Source: Streptomyces gilvus
GTDB taxonomy: Bacteria; Actinomycetota; Actinomycetes; Streptomycetales; Streptomycetaceae
Assembly: GCF_022513565.1 (NCBI RefSeq)
Contig: NZ_JAKWBE010000013.1
Location: 124,001-188,000 of the forward strand
DNA: 64,000 bases
Direction of reading: 5' to 3'
Both the position numbers and the translations under genes were made by a program. Of the stretch, positions 57,458 to 64,000 are shown piece after piece (the stretch's first letter is position 1; the number at the start of each line of letters is the position of its first letter). The notes under the pieces are model-generated. The model worked only from the letters and a program-made list of their open reading frames with translations. It was not told where the DNA came from and did not search any database.

Positions 57458-59239
57458 GTGGCGCGGGTGCCGCAGACATTCCTCGATGCTCTCGCGGTGC
57501 GCACCTGGTGCGGTCTCGCCCTGGAGGCGCTGGGACGCGCGCGCGAGGAGATCGACGCGATCAACGTCTACCCCGTGGCCGACGGGGACACCGGCACCAA
57601 TCTGTATCTGACCATGGAGTCCGCCGCGGCCGCGGTCGAGGCCGTCTTCGCCGGTCACGAGGCAGGCGCGGACGCCGGGAAGCCGACCCTGGCGGAGGCC
57701 GTGCGCGCGATGGCGCACGGGGCGCTGATCGGCGCCCGGGGCAACTCCGGGACCATCCTCGCGCAGCTGCTGCGGGGCATGGCGCAGGTGCTCGCCGAGG
57801 ACGGTGAGGCACCTCACACCGACGGCGGCGGGCTGCGGCTCGCCCTGCGGCACGCGGCCGACTCGGCCCGGCAGGCCGTCGCGCACCCCATGGAGGGCAC
57901 GGTCCTGTCGGTCGCCTCGGCCGCCGCCGACGCGGCCGGGGGCGATATCGAGGGTGACTGCGGGTCGGTCGCCCGGGCCGCCCACGCGGGCGCGTGCACC
58001 GCGCTGGCGGCGACACCGGGCCAGCTGGCGGTCCTGGGCCGCGCGGGCGTGGTCGACGCCGGCGGACGAGGCCTGGTGGCGGTGCTGGGCGCGCTGGTGG
58101 AGACGTTCACGGGGCAGACGCCGGGAGCGGTGCCGGTGCCGGGCGGCGAGGGGTACGGGCGTGCGGACGCGGGAGCCGCGCACGCGCGTGCGGACTTCGA
58201 CGCGACGCACGCGCGCGTGGACCTCGTCTCCGATGCGCTCCACGCGCGCGCGGAAATCGTTTCGGGTGTCTCCGGGACCGAGGTCGAGGAGTGCGCCGAC
58301 CTGGTGGCGGACGCCGGACCCGCCTTCGAGGTGATCTACCTCCTGGAGGCAGAGGACGCGGCCGTGACGCGGCTGCGGGACCGGCTCGACGCGCTCGGGG
58401 ACTCCCTCGTCGTGGTCGGCGGCGACGGGCTGTGGAACGTCCACGTGCACGTGGACGACGCGGGCGCCGCGGTGGAGGCGGGCGTCGAGGCCGGGCGGCC
58501 GTACCGGATCCGGATCACCCACTTCGGGGCCGGTGACGTGCACACCACCGGGGCCGAGCGGCCGCCCCGGGAGCGGGTGCAACGTGCCGTGGTGGCCGTC
58601 GTGCCCGGCGAGGGCCTGGCCGGGCTGTACGCGGAGGCCGGCGCGACCCCCGTGCTCGCCCGCCCCGGGGAGCCGCCCGCGAGCGGGGAGCTGGTGAACG
58701 CCGTACGGCGTGCCCACGCGCGTGAGGTCGTGCTGCTGCCCAACGACGCCGATCTGCGGCACACCGCGGCCGCGGCGGCCGAGCAGGCCCGCGCGGAGGG
58801 CATCCGGGTCGCCCTCATCCCCACCCGGTCCGCGGTCCAGGGCATCGCGGCGCTCGCCGTGCACGAACCCGAGCGCCGCTTCGACGAGGACGTGGTGTCG
58901 ATGACCTCGGCGGCCGGCGCGACCCGCTACGCCGAGGTCGCCGTCGCCGAGCGCCAGTCCTGGACCATGGCCGGCATCTGCCAGGCCGGCGACGTCCTCG
59001 GGCTCATCGACGGGGACGTGGCGGTGATCGGCACCGATGTCACCGCCACGGCCGAGACCGTCCTGGACCGCATGCTCCAGGCCGGCGGCGAACTCGTCAC
59101 CCTCGTCCTGGGCGACGAGGCCCCGGAGTCCGTCGCCGGCCGCCTGGAGGCACGCGTGCGTGAGTCCTATCTCGCCGTCGACACGGTGGTCTACCGCGGC
59201 GGCCGCCAGGGCGCGCTGCTCCTGATCGGCGTGGAGTGA
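57458..59239 (+). CDS. DAK2-domain (FakA-like kinase) protein
   Basis: This 593-residue protein has N-terminal DhaL/DAK2 (EEIDAINVYPVADGDTGTNL, with the phosphate/Mg Asp residues; GALIGARGNSGTILAQLLRG; GRAGVVDAGGRGLVAVLGAL). A middle domain follows, then a C-terminal DegV/FakA-type region (EVVLLPNDADLRHTAAAAAE, RYAEVAVAERQSWTMAGICQ). In Firmicutes FakA phosphorylates FakB-bound fatty acids. GTG 57458 is chosen because GGGAGG lies five bases upstream. A 25-residue alternating THARVD/AHARAD stretch at about 235-270 is unusual. It is convergent, with one base spacing, to the TPR gene. Confidence 0.87.
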   Translation: MARVPQTFLDALAVRTWCGLALEALGRAREEIDAINVYPVADGDTGTNLYLTMESAAAAVEAVFAGHEAGADAGKPTLAEAVRAMAHGALIGARGNSGTILAQLLRGMAQVLAEDGEAPHTDGGGLRLALRHAADSARQAVAHPMEGTVLSVASAAADAAGGDIEGDCGSVARAAHAGACTALAATPGQLAVLGRAGVVDAGGRGLVAVLGALVETFTGQTPGAVPVPGGEGYGRADAGAAHARADFDATHARVDLVSDALHARAEIVSGVSGTEVEECADLVADAGPAFEVIYLLEAEDAAVTRLRDRLDALGDSLVVVGGDGLWNVHVHVDDAGAAVEAGVEAGRPYRIRITHFGAGDVHTTGAERPPRERVQRAVVAVVPGEGLAGLYAEAGATPVLARPGEPPASGELVNAVRRAHAREVVLLPNDADLRHTAAAAAEQARAEGIRVALIPTRSAVQGIAALAVHEPERRFDEDVVSMTSAAGATRYAEVAVAERQSWTMAGICQAGDVLGLIDGDVAVIGTDVTATAETVLDRMLQAGGELVTLVLGDEAPESVAGRLEARVRESYLAVDTVVYRGGRQGALLLIGVE

Positions 59240-59240
59240 C

Positions 59241-62200
59241 CTAGCGGGCCTGCTCCTCCGTCACCTGCAGCAACTGGCCGGCCTCCGCGCGGCGGTCCCT
59301 GACCGTCTCGTCCTCGGTGCCTGCTCCGTCGTAGGCCGCGAGCACGGCACGCGCGCGAGCAGCCGCGTGGGCCGGGCGGCCGAGGTCGGCCTCCAGCCAG
59401 CCCGCGGCGAGTTCGGCGCCGGTACGGCTGTGCAGGGCGTCCTCGTCCTCCAGCGAGGCGAACACCGCGACCGCCTCGCCGACCTGGGCCAGGGCGTCCT
59501 CCAGCGTGGCCCGGATCGCGTCGTCGTCGGCGTCCTCGGCGGCGGAACGGGCCAGCAGATCCCCGAACTGGCGGTGCGTGTGGCCCAGTTCGGCGACCAG
59601 ACCCACCCGCGCCTCCTCGTCGGCCTCGTCGGCGCCGAGCACCCGCTCGCACTCCCCGACGGCGGCCGACATCAACTCCCGTGCCGCGTCCGCCCCGTCG
59701 TCCGCGCGCAGCGCGAGCCACGCACGCGCGCGCAGGGAGCGGACCAGGCCGTGGACGTTGCCGAGCGAGCGCCACAGCTCGCCCGCGCGCGCGTACGCCT
59801 GATCGGCCTCGGTAGGCAGTCCCGCGGCCCCGAGGGACTCGGCGGCGAGATGGGCGAGCGTGGCGTGGTCGTGCTGCTCGGGCCAGTGCCGGGCGATCTC
59901 GGCGGCCCGCAGCCGCCGTTCGGCCGCCTCCCGGTGCTCCCCGAGCTCGCTCAGGCAGTCGCCGAGCCACCACTGCGCCTGGACGACCGCGCCGTCGCCG
60001 TGGGTCTCGACGGTCAGGTCGGGCAGCGCGGACTCCAGTACCTCCGCGGCCTCGGCGAATCGTCCCTGCCGCAGCAGGAAGCCGCCCAGCTGATGCCGGG
60101 CCCAGGCACCGAGCGTGGGCCCCTCGCCCGCCTCGTCGGCCCAGTGCGCGGCCTCCAGGGCGTGCTCGGCGGCCTCCACGGCCAGCCCCCGGCCGCCGAC
60201 GACCTCCGCGAGCTGGAGATGCAGCTGGGCCCGCCCGACCGCCTCCAGCTGCGCCCCGCCGTGCTCCAGGGCCGCCCGCAGCGCCCGCTCCGTTCCGGCG
60301 ATGTCGCCCAGGTGGTGCGACAGCCCCGCGAGCCGGGCCTCGTACTCGACCGCGAACCACGGCAGCCCGGCCGCCACGAACCCGTCCGAGGCCCGCGTGA
60401 ACAGCTCCACGGCCCCCTCCGGATCCCCGCCCTGCAACGCCAGCTCCGCGAGCATGGCCAGCCCCTCTGCCTCCCGAGCGGCGATCCGCACGTCGTCCCC
60501 GGCATACCCCCCGACCAGCGCGAGCAACTCCCGCACGGCACCCTCGGCCTCGGCGAGCACGAGGTCCGCCGACGGGGCCCCCGAGACGGCCGCGTCCGCA
60601 GCCGGTCCCCCCGGGAGCACGGTGTCCGAAGCCGGGCCGTCGGCCGCGGTCAGCCCGCCGTGTGAGGTTGCGCCGACCTCGTTCGTCCCCGCCCCGCCGT
60701 CGTCCCGCTGGTTCATCACTGCGCCGGAAGCGCCGTCGGCTTCGGGCAGTGCCGCGCCGGCCTCGTCCACCGGGTGCCGCTCGGTGTCGGTGACGTTCAG
60801 CCCGGCGTCGGTCCCTTCCGCCCCGTTCACCCCCGCCCCCTTCTCGGCCGCCTCCTGCACGCGGCGCATCAGCACCCGTGCCCGGCCCATCAGGACCGAC
60901 GCCGTCTGCCTCAGGCCCGTGGACTCTTCGGCGTACAGGGTGAGGACCTGGTCGTAGGGGTCGGCGACGGCGGCCACCGCCTCGTCGGTCCGGCCGGTGA
61001 GAGCGCGTATGTAGGCCGCACGCGTGCGTGCCGCCAGTGACTCGCCCGCGTCGCCCGCCTCGGCGTACAGCTCGGCGGCCCGTTCGAAGAGCTCCGCGCC
61101 CTCGGGACCCCGGCCCATCGCCTCGTGGTCCACGATCTCCGCGCGGTCGCGGACGTCCAGGTCGACGCCCTCGGCGGCCCGGGACACCGCCGCCCACGCC
61201 TCGACCGCGTTCGGCCGCAGGGTCTCCGACAGGCGCCGCGCCTCGGTCAGCAGGGCGGCCAGGTCCCGCTCCTCCCCGGGAGACACGGCGGCCGGCGTCG
61301 GCGCCGGGGGAGCGGACGCCGGGCGGACCGCGCGGACGCCGAGCGGCAGCCGGTCCACCAGCGGGCGCTGCGCCATACGCGCGCGTACCCGCTCACCGAC
61401 ATGGACGGTCCCGTTGCGCTCGTCGAAGCGCGCCGCCAGGGCCAGGGCCGCGGTACGCGCGTGCGTGGCGAGCTCGCCGGACGTCCAGGCGCGTCCGGCC
61501 GGCCCGGGCACCTCACGGTCCGCGAGCCCCATCTCGACGAGCCGGTCCATGAGCAGGGTCACCACGCTCAGGAAGTCCAGCCGGCTGCGCGGCTGCCCGG
61601 TGTCCGTGAAGTACGCGGGCCGCTCCGCCAGCAGCTCCAGACCCCGCGCCTCGTTCCCGGTCAGCGCGCAGAACTCGACATGGTCGGCGTACGCGCCCCG
61701 CATGCTCTCCATGGGCCGCACCAGCCGGAAGCCCCGCAGATGGTTGGCGCGCGCCTCATCCGCGCGGCCCAGCCGCAGCAACGGCACCAGCGAGGACGCG
61801 AGCACCGTGTGCGGCTCGTGCGCGCACGTGAACTCGCCCTCCAGGACCGGCCGCCACAGCAGCAGCGCCTCCGCGTCCCGGCCCCGCTCCGCCTGCCACC
61901 AGCCCTGCCCGTGCAGCTCGCAGGCATGGCAGTCGGCCATGCTGTCGCGCTCCGCCGCGAGCCAGGCGGTGTACGCCCGCTCCGCGCGCGGGAGGTCACC
62001 GACATGCGCGGCCACGCTGAACTCGGCCCCGCGCACGGCCCGTTCGGAGTGCCCGGCGAGCCGGTAGCGGTGCTCCATCTCGCCGAGCCACTTCTCGATC
62101 GAGGCGAGCGGGACGTGCGGCTGGTCGAGCATGCCGGACGACATCCACTTGAAGACCCAGTGCAGCGAGTGCGTCTCGTACTCGTCGAAGTCCTCGGGCC

Positions 62201-62438
62201 GCTCGTCCCACATGCGCAGCAGACGCGCGAAGGGGACGAACATCTTGTCCTTCTCGGAGCTGTAGTTGTAGACCTTCAGCTGGTGCCCGAGCGCCTCGAT
62301 GACGGCGAGCGGGATGCCCAGCCCCTCCGCCTCGGCGAGCAGTTGCTCCGCGCGCGCGTTGCGCGCCGGCCCCTCCGGCCGTTCGGAGTTCTCCGCCATC
62401 GCCCGGCGCAGGGAGTCGAAGTCCGTGATCCCAGCCAT
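59241..62438 (-). CDS. Large tetratricopeptide-repeat protein coupled to Hsp90
   Basis: This is a 1065-residue soluble protein. Its N-terminal domain (LLRMWDERPEDFDEYETHSL, HWVFKWMSSGMLDQPHVPLA) is followed by many TPR-like helical pairs (AERAYTAWLAAERD, EDALHSRTGAELAAGWLEAD). A low-complexity spacer lies near 570-650 (GAEGTDAGLNVTDTERHPVD). The ATG shares one base with the Hsp90-family stop (TGATG), so the two are translationally coupled. A co-chaperone or client-adaptor role is plausible by analogy with eukaryotic Hsp90-TPR pairs, but no binding peptide is evident. Confidence 0.85.
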   Translation of the reverse strand: MAGITDFDSLRRAMAENSERPEGPARNARAEQLLAEAEGLGIPLAVIEALGHQLKVYNYSSEKDKMFVPFARLLRMWDERPEDFDEYETHSLHWVFKWMSSGMLDQPHVPLASIEKWLGEMEHRYRLAGHSERAVRGAEFSVAAHVGDLPRAERAYTAWLAAERDSMADCHACELHGQGWWQAERGRDAEALLLWRPVLEGEFTCAHEPHTVLASSLVPLLRLGRADEARANHLRGFRLVRPMESMRGAYADHVEFCALTGNEARGLELLAERPAYFTDTGQPRSRLDFLSVVTLLMDRLVEMGLADREVPGPAGRAWTSGELATHARTAALALAARFDERNGTVHVGERVRARMAQRPLVDRLPLGVRAVRPASAPPAPTPAAVSPGEERDLAALLTEARRLSETLRPNAVEAWAAVSRAAEGVDLDVRDRAEIVDHEAMGRGPEGAELFERAAELYAEAGDAGESLAARTRAAYIRALTGRTDEAVAAVADPYDQVLTLYAEESTGLRQTASVLMGRARVLMRRVQEAAEKGAGVNGAEGTDAGLNVTDTERHPVDEAGAALPEADGASGAVMNQRDDGGAGTNEVGATSHGGLTAADGPASDTVLPGGPAADAAVSGAPSADLVLAEAEGAVRELLALVGGYAGDDVRIAAREAEGLAMLAELALQGGDPEGAVELFTRASDGFVAAGLPWFAVEYEARLAGLSHHLGDIAGTERALRAALEHGGAQLEAVGRAQLHLQLAEVVGGRGLAVEAAEHALEAAHWADEAGEGPTLGAWARHQLGGFLLRQGRFAEAAEVLESALPDLTVETHGDGAVVQAQWWLGDCLSELGEHREAAERRLRAAEIARHWPEQHDHATLAHLAAESLGAAGLPTEADQAYARAGELWRSLGNVHGLVRSLRARAWLALRADDGADAARELMSAAVGECERVLGADEADEEARVGLVAELGHTHRQFGDLLARSAAEDADDDAIRATLEDALAQVGEAVAVFASLEDEDALHSRTGAELAAGWLEADLGRPAHAAARARAVLAAYDGAGTEDETVRDRRAEAGQLLQVTEEQAR

Positions 62439-64000
62439 CAGCGGCCGTCCTCCCCGTTCGCGGACTCTCCGTCTGCGGACTCTCCGTATGCGGAGTCTCC
62501 ATGGGTGGCCCATTCCAGCAGGCCGATGAACGCCCGGTTCAGCAGGGCGGTGTCCGCGGGCCTCAGCGGCCGCTGCGCCATCAGCAGGGCCTGCCCGTAC
62601 AAGGACTCCGTGGCCGTGCCGATCAGTTCCGCGTCGCCCAGCGAACTGATCCTGCGGACCAGGGGGTTGAGATGGTTGAGCACCAGACGCGCGCGAGGAG
62701 CGCTGCCGCGCAGCGAACCGAGGATGCCCGCCCACAGGTCGTCGGCCTGCTCCTCGGCGTCCGCGCGGGCCTGTTCATGCCGGGCGGAGCGGTCGTCGAG
62801 GTGGAGGGCGGGGACCGAGACGGGGTGGAAGGCGCGCAGTACTATGTCACATTGCACCGCGTCCAGCCGGGTCCGCGCCGCCGCCAGGAACTCCGACAGC
62901 GCCAGCTCCTCCGCCGCGTCCACGGCGTCCAGATGCGCCGTCACGGTGTCCGCGTCCAGCTCCGCGACCACCGTCCCCGGCCGCACCGACGGCAACGCCT
63001 CGACCAGTTCGCTGTCGTACGTGTAACCGCCGTTGATCACCCCGATGCCCTGCGCGGCGGCGATCGGCGCGACCTGCCGGTACTCCTCCACCGTCCGCGT
63101 GAAGTGCACCACCCGGTGCCGTTGCGCGAACTCCTCCAGCGACAGCCGTCCGTCGGTCGTCTCGAACGGCAGCCACGGCAGCATCGTCCGCAGCATCTCC
63201 CGGTCGTGCCGCGCCAGGGACTTCACGCCCAGGTGGTGCACCGACAGGAAGGCCGCCAGCCGCTCCGGATCACCGGCCGCGAGCCCGGTCAGCCAGGCCC
63301 GGATCCGTTCGCCGAGCGCCTCCCGCACGGCCGCCAGCGTCTCGTCCTCGTACAGCGACTCGCGCGAGGCCGTGGGCCGCAGACTGTCCGTGTCGAGCAC
63401 GCAGCGCACGAAGAACGCCCAGTCCGGCAGCAGCTGTTCGGCCCGCTCGGTCAGCAGCATGCCCTTGAGGTGCACCCGGTGCGTGGCCCGCTGCGCCGGA
63501 CTGACCGCCGACGGCAGCACATACGCCACCCCCCGGATCCCGGCGAGCGGCACGTCCAGCTCGATCGAGTCCAGCGGGGTGAACCCGAACAGCTCGTGGC
63601 AGTGGCGCGCGAGGGCCACCCTGCGGGTGGCGGGGGAGGGGTGGGGGCGGTCCCAGGGCGCGGGCAGGTCCGTGACCGCCTCCTCGCCCACCCGGACGTC
63701 GTACGGCAGCAGCGAACCGAAGTCCCGCGCCAGCGTGAGCACCCGCTCGGGCGACAGCCACTCCCCGGCCCCCGCCCGCGCCACCAGGTGCACGGTGGTG
63801 CCCGGTTCGGGCCGCGCCGCGTCGGGCAGCGTGCGCACGGTGTAGGAGCCGTCGTCGCTCGCCGTCCACTCCACGGGCGCCGCGTCCGGGGTACGGGCGC
63901 TGCGGCTGACGACCCTGATCCGCTCGGCCACCACGAAGCAGGCCAGCAGCCCGATGCCGAACTGCCCGAGGAAGTCCGAGCGGACCTCCTGTATCCCGCC
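62438..64000 (-). CDS. Hsp90-family chaperone (HtpG-like), N-terminus outside window
   Basis: The last 520 residues are present. GQFGIGLLACFVVAERIRVV is the Hsp90 ATP-lid region (GQFGVGF in HtpG). The middle domain contains WLSPERVLTLARDFGSLLPY, LDVPLAGIRGVAYVLPSAVS and LLPDWAFFVRCVLDTDSLRP, then TASRESLYEDETLAAVREAL (VSRExLQ equivalent). The C-terminal dimerisation part ends with repeated Gly/Ser/Ala units (SAYGESADGESANGE). It is divergent from classical HtpG in every block. It is the first gene of the pair with the TPR protein. Confidence 0.88.
   Translation of the reverse strand, partial: GGIQEVRSDFLGQFGIGLLACFVVAERIRVVSRSARTPDAAPVEWTASDDGSYTVRTLPDAARPEPGTTVHLVARAGAGEWLSPERVLTLARDFGSLLPYDVRVGEEAVTDLPAPWDRPHPSPATRRVALARHCHELFGFTPLDSIELDVPLAGIRGVAYVLPSAVSPAQRATHRVHLKGMLLTERAEQLLPDWAFFVRCVLDTDSLRPTASRESLYEDETLAAVREALGERIRAWLTGLAAGDPERLAAFLSVHHLGVKSLARHDREMLRTMLPWLPFETTDGRLSLEEFAQRHRVVHFTRTVEEYRQVAPIAAAQGIGVINGGYTYDSELVEALPSVRPGTVVAELDADTVTAHLDAVDAAEELALSEFLAAARTRLDAVQCDIVLRAFHPVSVPALHLDDRSARHEQARADAEEQADDLWAGILGSLRGSAPRARLVLNHLNPLVRRISSLGDAELIGTATESLYGQALLMAQRPLRPADTALLNRAFIGLLEWATHGDSAYGESADGESANGEDGR

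Overview
The window is ordinary, very GC-rich actinomycete chromosome, almost certainly Streptomyces. The third-position G/C bias, the GTG starts, the two tandem conservons (cvn operons), the AccB/AccE pair, the lysine-tailed HupS and the IclR regulator NdgR beside leuCD all point that way. The gene order matches the core region I know from Streptomyces coelicolor around SCO5518-SCO5565. That match is from memory and was not checked by a search. I see no insertion sequence, prophage, CRISPR array or rRNA.

Layout: (1) 1-5.5 kb holds proline catabolism (PucR-type regulator, proline dehydrogenase, pyrroline-5-carboxylate dehydrogenase), an alpha/beta hydrolase split by a frameshift, a methyltransferase and a 43-residue protein. 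(2) 5.6-9.7 kb holds a Tat-exported lipoprotein phosphatase, leuB and ilvE. (3) 9.7-14.8 kb is an operon of a urease gamma/beta fusion with a 15-residue tandem-repeat tail, a divergent urease alpha subunit, an agmatine-deiminase-like enzyme, a Cys-rich small protein and a TetR regulator. It has two matching operator-like dyads in front and no urease nickel-assembly genes. (4) 14.9-16.8 kb is a cimA-type synthase behind an attenuator-like leader. (5) 16.8-25.4 kb holds secreted and membrane proteins: a GH3 glycosidase, a Gly-rich membrane protein, a MarR/FUSC pair and YceI. (6) 25.8-38.4 kb holds accB-accE and two tandem cvn operons reading the other way. (7) 39-43.3 kb holds a small peptide gene, an FAH-family enzyme, gltX, a RelE/ParE-like orphan, a HAD hydrolase and a Gln-Glu-Glu-Gln-Glu tRNA cluster. 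(8) 43.4-49.9 kb holds a MerR/DUF4188 pair, ndgR, leuCD, hupS and cofC. (9) 50-59.2 kb holds plsC-gpsA-ddlA, a DUF3515 lipoprotein, a stand-alone AsnC effector domain, thiL-thiD, a SARP/monooxygenase deletion chimera, rpmB and a DAK2/FakA-like protein. (10) 59.2-64 kb holds a large TPR protein translationally coupled to an Hsp90-family chaperone that runs off the end.

How the genes work together: leuB, ilvE, cimA, leuC and leuD form a dispersed branched-chain amino acid set near their likely regulator ndgR. gltX sits beside tRNA-Glu and tRNA-Gln genes, both of which GluRS would charge in an organism using the transamidation route. The best candidates for something undescribed are the urease-like/agmatine-deiminase operon and the Hsp90-TPR pair. 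Many starts lack a Shine-Dalgarno sequence and instead have a TANNNT hexamer ending six bases before the start codon, which suggests leaderless mRNAs.
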